From Rhodocyclaceae bacterium (GTDB taxonomy: Bacteria; Pseudomonadota; Gammaproteobacteria; Burkholderiales; Rhodocyclaceae), in NCBI GenBank assembly GCA_013821865.1, contig PNJM01000037.1:1-14460 (forward strand): 14,460 nt of DNA, given 5' to 3'. The notes beneath the pieces are model-generated. The model was not told where the DNA came from and made no database searches. It saw nothing but the letters and a program-made list of their open reading frames with translations. The position numbers and the translations under genes are program-made. This document shows, in pieces, positions 1-9,100 of the stretch. Position 1 is the stretch's first letter, and each line of letters begins with the position of its first letter.

Positions 1-2
1 CG

Positions 3-902
3 CACGCCGTTCTTAAGACATCCAGCGGCAAGATCCGCCGCGCCGCTTCGCGCGAGATGTTCGAACTGGGGCTGGTCGGCACGGCGCCGCCGCCGTTGTG
101 GCTGCAGATGACCAGGCTCGCGCTCGGCGCGGCGCGAGCCCGCGCGGGCGCCGCGCTGCGCCACTCGGCCAGATGGTTGTACGGCGCCTGGTGCTGGACA
201 GCTTATCTCCTGCTTGCGCTGCCGGTCTCGCTGGCCGTAGCCCTGCTGCGGCGCCCGGCTTATGCTCGGCCATTGGCACATTATGCCGCGCGGCTGTACC
301 TGCGCCTGACCGGCATGCCGGTGGCGGCGGCGGGCCTGGAGCGCCTCCCGGCCGGGGCGCATGTGTTGCTGGCGAACCATGCCAGCTACGTCGATTGGCT
401 GCTGCTCGTCGCGGTGCTGCCGCCGCGCCCCGGCTATGCCTTTGTCGCCAAGCGCGAGCTGGCGGGGAGCCGCTACCTGCGCGCCGTCCTGAACGGCCTC
501 GGTGCCTTGTTCGTCGAACGCTTCGACGCCCGCCAGGGGGCGGAGGATGTCGAGGAGATCGTCGCTGCGCTGCGCCGCGGGCAAAGCGTCGGCATTTTTC
601 CCGAAGGGACGTTCTCGCGCGAGGCCGGCCTGAAACCCTTCCGCATGGGCGCCTTCGTCGCGGCCGCGAAGGCCGGCGTGCCGGTCGTGGTGGCCGGGCT
701 GCGCGGCGCCCGAGCCATCCTGCGCGCCGAGACCTGGCTGCCGCGCCACGGCCGGCCCGAGTTCGAGGTCGGCGCGCAACTCGCGCCCGCCGGGGAAGAC
801 TGGGCGGCGGCGGCCCGGCTGCGTGATGCGGCGCGGGCCGAGATGCTGCGGCTGGCCGGCGAGCATGATCTGGGCGGGGTCCTCCCGGAATTGCCCCGCT
901 GA
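3..902 (+). CDS. AMP-forming acyl ligase / PlsC-type acyltransferase fusion, 5' partial
   Basis: Reading frame 3 is open from the left edge to the TGA at 900-902, so the gene begins outside the window. The first visible residues contain KTSSGKIRR, the C-terminal motif of AMP-forming acyl-CoA/acyl-ACP ligases with its catalytic lysine. After about 35 residues of linker comes a hydrophobic stretch (roughly 190-255) that is probably membrane-associated. An acyltransferase domain follows, with NHASYVD (the NHx4D catalytic motif, about 378-398), FPEGTFS (about 599-619) and VPVVVAGLRG. PlsC-type enzymes transfer an acyl chain to lysophospholipid or glycerol-phosphate acceptors at the inner membrane. 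The fusion could activate a fatty acid and pass it to a lysophospholipid, as Aas does with the reverse domain order. An ATG at 57 could start a free-standing acyltransferase, but the ligase motif directly upstream in frame argues for one fused protein. The exact substrate is unknown. Confidence 0.85.
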   Translation, partial: HAVLKTSSGKIRRAASREMFELGLVGTAPPPLWLQMTRLALGAARARAGAALRHSARWLYGAWCWTAYLLLALPVSLAVALLRRPAYARPLAHYAARLYLRLTGMPVAAAGLERLPAGAHVLLANHASYVDWLLLVAVLPPRPGYAFVAKRELAGSRYLRAVLNGLGALFVERFDARQGAEDVEEIVAALRRGQSVGIFPEGTFSREAGLKPFRMGAFVAAAKAGVPVVVAGLRGARAILRAETWLPRHGRPEFEVGAQLAPAGEDWAAAARLRDAARAEMLRLAGEHDLGGVLPELPR

Positions 903-971
903 GCCGGACCCGGGACAGGACGCTTGCCGTGGTAAAATCGCTCCTTTCCTCAACCAGTTAGCCTTCCCATC

Positions 972-2222
<1,251 letters not shown>

Positions 2223-2250
2223 GGGCGGGCGCTTCCGGGCAGATCACGCC

Positions 2251-2727
2251 ATGAAATGTCCGTTCTGCACCGAGCCCAACACGCAGGTCATCGACACGCG
2301 TGAGAACGAGGAGGGAGACACCGTCCGCCGCCGCAGGCGCTGCCTCGCCTGCGACAAGCGCTTCACCACCTATGAGCGCGTCGAGTTGCGCATGCCGCTC
2401 ATCGTCAAGAAGAACGGCAGCCGCGCCGACTACGACCGCGACAAGCTTCTGGCCAGCCTGATGCTGGCGCTGCGCAAGCGCCCCGTCACCACCGAGAGCA
2501 TCGATGCGGCGATCGAGCGCATCGAGGAAAAACTGCTGGCGCTGGGCGAGCGCGAGGTGCCGACGGAGAAGGTGGGCGAGCTGGTCATGCGCGAGCTGCG
2601 CAAGCTCGACAAGATCGCCTATGTGCGCTTCGCTTCCGTCTATCGCAACTTCGAGGACGTGGAAGAGTTCCGCGAAGCCATTCGCGAAGTGAAGAAGCCG
2701 CGCGTCAGGCGGGCCAGGCCCGCCTGA
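2251..2727 (+). CDS. nrdR: Transcriptional repressor NrdR
   Basis: This 158-residue protein is full length for NrdR, the zinc- and nucleotide-binding repressor of ribonucleotide reductase operons. The N-terminal zinc ribbon has Cys3/Cys6 (MKCPFC) and Cys31/Cys34 ([12 protein letters not shown]), with the RRRRR run (26-30) typical of the DNA-binding face. An ATP-cone domain follows from about residue 49 to 139 ([19 protein letters not shown] onward), ending in the conserved [13 protein letters not shown]. The protein ends in a short basic tail. The last codons and the stop are embedded in a 14-bp perfect inverted repeat (2701-2731). It lies 28 bases after glyA. I see no NrdR box in the window, so its targets lie elsewhere. 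Confidence 0.97.
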   Translation: MKCPFCTEPNTQVIDTRENEEGDTVRRRRRCLACDKRFTTYERVELRMPLIVKKNGSRADYDRDKLLASLMLALRKRPVTTESIDAAIERIEEKLLALGEREVPTEKVGELVMRELRKLDKIAYVRFASVYRNFEDVEEFREAIREVKKPRVRRARPA

Positions 2728-2731
2728 CGCG
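2701..2731 (+). terminator. Strong hairpin over the nrdR stop codon, candidate terminator
   Basis: A perfect 14-bp inverted repeat has arms at 2701-2714 (CGCGTCAGGCGGGC) and 2718-2731 (GCCCGCCTGACGCG) with a 3-base loop. The nrdR stop (TGA, 2725-2727) lies inside the right arm. The stem is followed by only a short T run (GTTTAG), so it is a weak fit to an intrinsic terminator. It could instead protect the 3' end of the glyA-nrdR message. The stem is seen directly; its function is inferred. Confidence 0.5.
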
Positions 2732-2732
2732 G

Positions 2733-2796
2733 TTTAGGGCTCCGAGTTCCGGGTTGAAATCATTCCCGCGACGAGCAACTCCAAACTCGAAACGCA
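2733..2796. repeat. Degenerate GGGTTT/CGAGTT inverted repeat, copy 1
   Basis: The left arm at 2740-2756 (CTCCGAGTTCCGGGTTG) pairs imperfectly, 12 of 17 positions, with the complement of the right arm at 2776-2792 (CAACTCCAAACTCGAAA). The element fills nearly the whole nrdR-ribD gap and runs to within a few bases of the ribD start. It shares the word AACTCGAAAC with the element at 13550-13640, in the same orientation relative to the gene downstream. The words are unlike the surrounding coding DNA. Confidence 0.6.
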
Positions 2797-2797
2797 A

Positions 2798-3880
2798 GTG
2801 TTTACCGCCGACGATCATGAGTTCATGGCCCGCGCGCTGCGGCTGGCGCGGCGCGGCCTGTTTACCACTACGCCCAATCCCCGCGTCGGCTGCGTCATCG
2901 TCAGGGACGGCGCGATTGCCGGCGAAGGCTGGCACGAGCGCGCCGGGGAAGCCCACGCCGAGATCCACGCCTTGCGCGCCGCCGGCGCCGATGTTCGCGG
3001 CGCCACCGTTTACGTGTCCCTCGAGCCCTGCAGCCATCACGGCCGCACGCCGCCCTGTGCCGACGCCCTGGTCGAGGCGGGTGTCAAGCGAGTCGTGGCG
3101 GCGATGCTCGACCCCAATCCGCAAGTCGCCGGAGAAGGGCTGGCCCGCCTCGAAGCGGCCGGCATCGAGACGGCGGCGGGCTTGCTGGAAACCGAGGCGC
3201 GCGAGCTCAACATCGGCTTCGTCTCGCGCATGACGCGCGGACGGCCCTGGCTGCGGCTGAAGGTGGCGGCCAGCCTGGACGGCAAGACGGCGCTCGACAA
3301 CGGCAAGAGCCAGTGGATCACCGGCCCCGAAGCGCGCCGCGACGGCCATGCCTGGCGCGCGCGCGCCTGCGCCGTGCTCACCGGCGCGGGTACCGTCCGC
3401 GACGACAATCCCGGCCTCACGGTGCGCGATGTGCCCTGCGAGCGCCAGCCGCTGAGGGTTGTGGCCGACAGCCGTCTGGAGACGCCGCCGAATGCGCGCA
3501 TCCTGGACGGTGGCAATGCGCTGATCGCCGCCGCGATCGAGGACACGGACAAGATCGCCGCCCTGCGCGCCCGCGGCGCGGAAGTGATCGTGCTGCCCGA
3601 TGCCCGGGGCAAGGTCGACCTGGCGGCACTGATGGCGGAACTGGCGCGCCGCGGCATCAACGAGCTGCACGCCGAGGCGGGTTTCAAACTGAATGGCTCG
3701 CTGCTGCGCGAAGGGTTGGTGGACGAGTTGCTGATCTATCTTGCGCCGAGCCTGATCGGCAGCGGGCGCGGCATGTTCGATCTGCCCGCCCTGGCGGACT
3801 TGTCCGGCAAGTGCGCACTGGATATCCGCGAGTTGCGCCGCGTCGGCGCCGACATCCGGGTGCTGGCGCGTCCGCGATAG
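2798..3880 (+). CDS. ribD: Riboflavin biosynthesis deaminase/reductase RibD
   Basis: This bifunctional cytosolic enzyme performs the second and third steps of riboflavin synthesis, deaminating the pyrimidine ring and then reducing the ribose with NADPH. The 360-residue length is normal. The N-terminal cytidine-deaminase-like domain (1-145) has TPNPRVGCVIV (25-35), HAE with zinc ligand His53 and catalytic Glu55, and PC-x8-C with zinc ligands Cys78 and Cys87. The C-terminal reductase domain begins around 150 (RLKVAASLDGKTA) and includes TGAGTVRDDNPGLTVRD. The GTG at 2798 gives the usual family N terminus (FTADDHEFMARAL). The next in-frame ATG at 2825 would lose conserved residues. No Shine-Dalgarno is visible, because the repeat at 2733-2796 occupies that position. 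No other rib gene follows in the window. Confidence 0.96.
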   Translation: MFTADDHEFMARALRLARRGLFTTTPNPRVGCVIVRDGAIAGEGWHERAGEAHAEIHALRAAGADVRGATVYVSLEPCSHHGRTPPCADALVEAGVKRVVAAMLDPNPQVAGEGLARLEAAGIETAAGLLETEARELNIGFVSRMTRGRPWLRLKVAASLDGKTALDNGKSQWITGPEARRDGHAWRARACAVLTGAGTVRDDNPGLTVRDVPCERQPLRVVADSRLETPPNARILDGGNALIAAAIEDTDKIAALRARGAEVIVLPDARGKVDLAALMAELARRGINELHAEAGFKLNGSLLREGLVDELLIYLAPSLIGSGRGMFDLPALADLSGKCALDIRELRRVGADIRVLARPR

Positions 3881-3896
3881 GCGCAAGGGGAATCCG

Positions 3897-4286
3897 GTGA
3901 CCGAGGCCCGCCATCGCGACTTCCCCGGCCGGCGCTGGCTGATCAACGGGCTGCGCGCGTTGCACCTGGTGGGTGTGGTCGGCGTCGGCGCCGGCGTGCT
4001 GGGGGGGCTGCCCGCTCCGGCATGGCAAGGCTATGCGTGGCTGCTGGGTGGTTCGGGCATCGGCATCCTGGCGCTGGATCGATGGTCGAACTCTGCCTAT
4101 CTGTACCAGGTGAACGGTCTCAGCATCCTGGGCAAGCTCGCGGTGCTGGTCCTGTTCCTGCTGGTTCCGGAAAGCCGGGAGGCAGTCTTCTGGGTCATCC
4201 TGCTCTTCTCCGTACTCCTCACCCACGCCCCCGGCCAGTTGCGGCACCGGGTGGTGTGTCCCTCCCGCAAGCCCCGGGACCGCTGA
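3897..4286 (+). CDS. Small four-helix membrane protein, function unknown
   Basis: This 129-residue protein matches no family I can name. Hydrophobicity suggests four membrane segments at about residues 20-38, 43-63, 74-91 and 95-113, separated by short loops, with basic N- and C-terminal tails that favour a cytosolic location for both ends. The GTG start at 3897 is preceded by CAAGGGGAAT, a good Shine-Dalgarno. It begins 16 bases after ribD and is probably co-transcribed with it. I see no enzymatic motif, and a link to riboflavin metabolism would be guesswork. Confidence 0.8.
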   Translation: MTEARHRDFPGRRWLINGLRALHLVGVVGVGAGVLGGLPAPAWQGYAWLLGGSGIGILALDRWSNSAYLYQVNGLSILGKLAVLVLFLLVPESREAVFWVILLFSVLLTHAPGQLRHRVVCPSRKPRDR

Positions 4287-4292
4287 CGCGCG

Positions 4293-4307
4293 CCCGGCCC
4301 GGCCGGG
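4293..4307 (+). terminator. GC-only inverted repeat after the membrane protein, weak candidate terminator
   Basis: CCCGGCC (4293-4299) and GGCCGGG (4301-4307) are perfect complements with a single base between them, just after the stop at 4284-4286. The true loop would be larger and no T run follows, so this is at best a weak terminator. Its position, ahead of a new promoter, is sensible for one. Confidence 0.2.
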
Positions 4308-4340
4308 GAGTACTCATGCCGCGCCCGGATCAAAGAAACC

Positions 4341-4382
4341 TTGATAAAGATCAAGCGGCGAGTCCGCGGCCAAGCATAAAAT
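4341..4382 (+). promoter_or_regulatory. FNR/Anr-type class II promoter of the tps operon
   Basis: TTGATAAAGATCAA at 4341-4354 is a perfect match to the FNR/Anr/CRP-superfamily consensus TTGAT-N4-ATCAA. A TAAAAT at 4377-4382 fits a sigma-70 -10 element. The site's centre (4347.5) is 29.5 bases from the first base of the -10, which places it at -41.5 for a start near 4389. This is the geometry of a class II FNR-activated promoter, in which the site replaces the -35. The sequence match and spacing are seen directly. Which regulator binds (Fnr, Anr or Dnr) and whether it activates are inference. Confidence 0.65.
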
Positions 4383-4397
4383 CGATCCGGAAGAAAA

Positions 4398-4433
4398 ATG
4401 ACAAAAATATCCAGCGGGAGGTTCACGGAGTGA
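4398..4433 (+). CDS. Possible 11-codon leader ORF ahead of tpsB
   Basis: ATG at 4398 opens MTKISSGRFTE, ending with TGA at 4431-4433, immediately before the Shine-Dalgarno of the secretion porin gene. GGAAG lies 4 bases upstream of the ATG, about where transcription should begin. It could be translated and coupled to tpsB, or it could be chance. There is no run of a single amino acid that would suggest attenuation. Confidence 0.2.
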   Translation: MTKISSGRFTE

Positions 4434-4447
4434 GGGGAGACGCTCGA

Positions 4448-6124
4448 ATGGCGGCTGGCGCCGCCATGCCCGGCGGCGCTGAGGGGCGGCTTCGGGAGAG
4501 CGGGTTCCTGGCAGCCGCAGTGGGCCTGCTTGCCGTCATGGCGGCAACCCCCGGCATGGCGCAGCCGGTGCCTCCCACCCCAGGCAGCATCCAGGAGTCC
4601 ATCGGCCCGGCCCGTCCGGCCAGCCCGTCGACGGCGCCGCCGCCAGTCCTGCCCGCCCCCGACAAGGCCGCAGCCGATCCTTCCGAGAAAAAGTTCCTGG
4701 TCAATGCCATCCAGTTCACCGGTAACAGCGCGGTGAGCACCGAGGAATTGCAGGCCTTCGTCAAGGATCAGGTGGGCAAGCCGCTCAACCTGTACGACCT
4801 CCACAAGATCGCCGAGGCTATCACCGACCTGTACCGCAAGAAGGGATACGTGCTGGCCCGCGCCATCGTACCCGCCCAGAGAGTTGACAACGGCATCGTC
4901 CGCATCGAGATCATCGAGGGCAGGGTTGGCAAGGTGTCGGTCGTCGGCAATCAGCGCTATTCCACAGCCGCCATCGGCCGGTTCATGTCGCGGCTGCAGG
5001 ATGACCGGCCGGTCATCGATGCCGGCCTGGAACGCAGCCTGCTGCTGCTCAACGACCTCCCCGGCATTACCGCCCGCGGGGTGTTCCAGCCCGGCGCCCA
5101 GTACGGCACGGCCGACCTGGAAATCCAGATAGAAGAGAAGCCCGTCGCCGGCAGCCTCAGCCTCAACAACCATGGCCGCAAGGAGGTGGGGGCCTTGCGC
5201 CTGGAGGGGTCGGCGGATGTCAACAATCCATTCGGTCTCGGCGACCAGCTGTCCTTGCGGGCCATCCGCTCGGAGCAGGGACTGCTGGACTACGGCCGCG
5301 TTGCCTACAGCCTGCCCGTGAATGCCGACGGGATGCGGCTCGCCGCCAGCTATGCCGAGGTGGACTACGACGTGCGCGGCAACTTTGCCGCCCTCGGCAT
5401 CGATGGCCGGGCCCGGATCACCGAACTCACCGTCAGCCATCCCTATCTGCGTAGTCGCGCCGAGAACCTGGTAGTGGGCGGCGGCCTGCGCGCCAATGAC
5501 ACCCGGCAGCGGGCCCTGGGGGTGGAGATATCCCGCACTCATATCACGCTGCTGACCGCCAGCGCGCTTTACAGCCGGATTCATCCCGACGTGTCGGTGA
5601 CCAACGCTACCCTGGCGTTCAGCGGCAACTTCAAGCGCAATCCCGATGGCACGCGCCAGGACGCCGCCCGGGCCAAGCTGGATGCCGACGTGACCCACCT
5701 GCGCCCCTTGACCGCCACCTGGGACCTCTACCTGCGTGGCGCCGCCGTCCTCAGCGCGGACGCCCTGCCGGATACGGAGAAATTCAGCCTTGGCGGCCCG
5801 GGCAATGTGCGTGGCATTCCCGCCGCCGAAATCCGTGGCGACCAGGGGCTGCTGGGCAGTGCCGAGTTCCGCCGGCGGTTCGCCTTGAGCGGCCTGCCAG
5901 CCGTTTTCTCGGTGTTTGCCGACGCCGGCCAGGTGCAGCGCAAGCGTCCCGCGGCCGGCATAGATCGTACCGACTCACTGAGCAGCGTCGGTTTTGGCGT
6001 GTCCTTTTTCCCGCACAAGCAGTTCGGCGCGAAGGTGGAATACGCTCGGCCGACCAACAACCGTACGGTCAGCGACGGCCGCAACAATGGTCGTTGGTGG
6101 GTGAACCTGACGGCCAGCTTCTGA
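4448..6124 (+). CDS. Two-partner secretion outer-membrane transporter (TpsB, ShlB/FhaC/HecB family)
   Basis: This 558-residue protein is normal for the family. TpsB proteins are Omp85-superfamily 16-stranded barrels that carry one TpsA partner across the outer membrane. The ATG at 4448 has GAGGGGAG 8 bases upstream, and the frame stays open further upstream without a better start. A signal peptide (about 1-38) would be cut after GMA. A proline/alanine-rich linker (40-80) precedes two POTRA domains, about 83-158 (KKFLVNAIQFTGNSAVS) and 161-231. The barrel follows from about 235. Its lid-loop motif GNVRGI has Arg455, where the family usually has VRGY. SAEFRRRF and FADAG follow, and the protein ends in phenylalanine as barrel proteins do. 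It is the first gene after the FNR-type promoter, and its presumed substrate gene follows after 58 bases. Confidence 0.93.
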   Translation: MAAGAAMPGGAEGRLRESGFLAAAVGLLAVMAATPGMAQPVPPTPGSIQESIGPARPASPSTAPPPVLPAPDKAAADPSEKKFLVNAIQFTGNSAVSTEELQAFVKDQVGKPLNLYDLHKIAEAITDLYRKKGYVLARAIVPAQRVDNGIVRIEIIEGRVGKVSVVGNQRYSTAAIGRFMSRLQDDRPVIDAGLERSLLLLNDLPGITARGVFQPGAQYGTADLEIQIEEKPVAGSLSLNNHGRKEVGALRLEGSADVNNPFGLGDQLSLRAIRSEQGLLDYGRVAYSLPVNADGMRLAASYAEVDYDVRGNFAALGIDGRARITELTVSHPYLRSRAENLVVGGGLRANDTRQRALGVEISRTHITLLTASALYSRIHPDVSVTNATLAFSGNFKRNPDGTRQDAARAKLDADVTHLRPLTATWDLYLRGAAVLSADALPDTEKFSLGGPGNVRGIPAAEIRGDQGLLGSAEFRRRFALSGLPAVFSVFADAGQVQRKRPAAGIDRTDSLSSVGFGVSFFPHKQFGAKVEYARPTNNRTVSDGRNNGRWWVNLTASF

Positions 6125-6182
6125 TCCTTTTTCATCAGACCCGGCGGGGCCGCGTTCGGTACCGCAGGTCGGGAGAAATGTC

Positions 6183-9100
6183 ATGAAACCGCATCTTCCC
6201 ACCCCTGTTCCGCGGCCCCTGGCGCTCTCGCTGCGATTGATCGGTGCCCGGCGTGCCGTGTTTCCGGCCCTGGCGGCGATCCCCGGTCTCGTTTTCGCGG
6301 ACCTGCCGACCGGCGGCACCGTGGTGGGCGGGGCGGCGACCATCGCCAATGTGGCCGCCAATCATCAGCAGATCACGCAGACGACGGATCGCACCATCAT
6401 CAACTGGCAGACCTTCTCCATTGATGGCGCCAGCTATGTCCATTTCATCCAGCCAAGTTCCTCCTCGGTGGTCCTCAACCGGGTCCTCGGCGGCTCTCCC
6501 TCTTCGATCCTCGGCAGCCTCAGCGCGAACGGCCAGGTCTTCCTGGTAAATCCGAACGGCGTTTACTTTGGCCCCGGGGCGAGCATCGACGTGGCCGGCC
6601 TCGTGGCGACGACACTTGAGATCGGCAACTCCGACTTCATGGCCGGCCGCCATGTCTTCACGCGGCCGGATGGCGCGCCGGCGCGCGCCGAGGTGATCAA
6701 CCAGGGCGTCATCGCCGCCCGCGAGGGTGGCTACGTGGTGCTGGCGGGCGATTACGCGGCCAACAGCGGCGTCATCCAGGCGCGACTGGGCACCGTGGCC
6801 CTGGCCGCCGGCAACAAGCTGACCCTCGACCTGGCCGGAGACCGTCTGGTGAGCTTCGCGGTCGACGAAAAGACCGTTGCCGGCCTCGCCGGCGTGGCCA
6901 ACACGGGCCAGTTGCTGGCCGACGGCGGGCGCGTGTACATGACCGCCAAGGTGGGCGGCGATCTCGCCGCCATGGTGGTCAACAACGAAGGCCTGGTGCA
7001 GGCCCGCAGCACGGTCGAGCGTAACGGCGAGATCTACCTGGCGGCCGACGGCGGCGGCGTTCGCGTCGCCGGCACCCTCGATGCCAGCGCCCAGCCCGGC
7101 GCTGACGGCGGCAAGGTGAGCGTGGTCTCCCGCGGCGGCGGCGACACGGTGCTCGCCGGCGGCAGCCTCATCAAGGTGAGCGGCAGCGACCTCGCCGTGT
7201 CCGACGCCGGCCGCGTCTACACCTGGGCCGACGGCGCGACCCGCTTCGAGAAAGGGGCGGCCATCGAGGCGCGCGGCGGCGCCAACGGGGGCGACGGCGG
7301 GTTTGTCGAGGTCAGCGGCAACCGGGTCGTTTACCGCGGCCTGGTCGATGCGCGGGCGCCCTACGGCAAGCGGGGAACCTTGCTCATAGACCCGAATGAG
7401 ATCGTCATTGCACAGGGCGCCGGCGTCGATGGCAGCGCGGGCAGCGTCAATACGATCTACGAGCAGAATCTCGAGACGACACTCCAGGCGGGGGCTGCGG
7501 ATGTCGTGCTGGAGGCGACAGGTGTCGACGCCAAGATTACCGTGGCCGATCTGTCCGCAAGCGGTGGCGACGGCATCCTTGAGGGGCGCAACGGCAGCAA
7601 TACCGGAGCGGGGCTGCAATTGAAGGTGAACGGCTCCGGCGCGCCGGAGATTCGCTTCACCAACACGTCCAATACCATCGCAGTAGACGGCGACCTGTTC
7701 CTGGGGCGCACCAGCGGCGCCACCGCGCCGAACATCACCGTCGGCAACCTGGTCGCCAAGAACATCACCATCGGCAACTCGGGCAGCCCCGTTGCCACCG
7801 TCAGCGTGGGTGCGCTGACGGCCACGCCTAAAGGAAGTGGCGACACCAGCGCAACAAACATCAATATCACTGCCACCGGCAATATCGTGTTGAACGGTCC
7901 GGTCAGCGTTCGCGCCAACGGCTCCTCGTCCTCCGGAGCCTACCTGCGCATCAGAACGTCCGGGGGGGACATCACGCACGCCACGGGAAGCGCCAATGCG
8001 ATCGTCGTCGGCAATGGCAGCGATTCCGCGGGCGCGGCGGCGAGATTCACCGCGAGCAATGGGACAGTGTCCATGGGGCACGTGTCCGTGTTGTCCGGCG
8101 GGCGAGCAGCCAGCATCAGGATCGACGGCGATCAGGGCGTGACCCTGGCGGGTCCGATCACTGTCCAGGGACTGGGCAGCAGCTCTTCGGGGGCTGACCT
8201 GGAGGTGCGGGCGAACAACGGCAACATCAGCCACACTGGCGGCCTCATCAGTGTCACCAACACCTCGCCTGGCGGCAGCGGCGTCGCCAAGGCTTGTTTC
8301 GTCGCCGGTGGAGGCAGTTGCAGCGGTGGCGGAAGTCCAGGTGGCGCCCAAACAATCACGCTCGGCAAGGTGACGGCGAGTGCGACCGGATCGAGCGGCA
8401 GGGCGCAGGTCGTGGTGAATGCCACGGGCGGCATTTCCCTCAACGACGATGTGACGGCGCAGGGCGGCTACAGTGGCGCCATCGCGGTCAGCACGTGGAA
8501 CAATTCGGCTGCGATCGCCCTGACGGCCAACAAGACGGTCAAGGCAACAGGCTCTTCCGGCGGCGCCTACGTGACCGTTCGCGCCAACAGCAACGGAACG
8601 GTCAATCTCAGCGGCGCGCTCATGGCCTACGCGAGCAATTCCGCCGCCAATATCAACGTGCAGGGCGGTACCGTCACGGTCGGGGCCGTCACCGCCGGCA
8701 ATGCCTCGCCATCGGGCCCGAGGCATCGGTCGTATGTGGACATCCAGTCCCAGTCCGGCGCCGTTACCCTTAACGGGCCGATCACCCTTACCGCCAATTC
8801 GAGCGGCGGTTCGGCAGCGCAACTCTACGTTCGGTCGGCAAACAATCTCGACCACGTGGCCGGTCCGGCGACGGCTATCAGCGTCAGGAACTACAACCTG
8901 AGCAACGGTGGCGCCAGCGCCAGCTTCCAGGCCGTCGGCACGGCAACCATGGGCCAGGTGAACGTCCGCGGCTATGAGGGGGCGAAGATCGAGGTCAGGG
9001 GCGGGACCGGGATTTCGATCGCCGACGACCTGACGGCGATCGCAGATGGCGGCGGAGCGCGGATCAACCTCCGTCGGACTTCCGGCTCGTCAACATCGAT

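Noticed and set aside
933..938. TAAAAT upstream of glyA as a promoter -10
   Set aside because: No -35-like hexamer occurs at 16-18 bases upstream, so a promoter cannot be supported from sequence alone.
2705..3946. A 413-codon minus-strand open frame opposite ribD
   Set aside because: It mirrors a full RibD with intact catalytic residues and shows no protein family features of its own.
4022..4447. An upstream extension of tpsB to an ATG at 4022
   Set aside because: It would overlap the membrane-protein gene in another frame and place the promoter and ribosome-binding site inside the coding region. The signal peptide and Shine-Dalgarno fit the ATG at 4448.
4097..5698. A 533-codon minus-strand open frame opposite tpsB
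   Set aside because: It is a codon-bias shadow of the TpsB gene, and its low-complexity translation shows no motif.
6121..6138. A small inverted repeat CTGAT...ATCAG between tpsB and tpsA
   Set aside because: Only 5 bp pair around an 8-base T-rich loop, too weak to call a terminator. It could at most be a minor processing hairpin.
6135..8855. A 906-codon open frame on the minus strand opposite tpsA
   Set aside because: It is antisense to a gene with a clear signal peptide, TPS domain and ribosome-binding site. Its translation is Arg/Gly/Ala/His-rich with no recognisable domain, as expected from the complement of GC-rich Gly/Ser/Thr codons.
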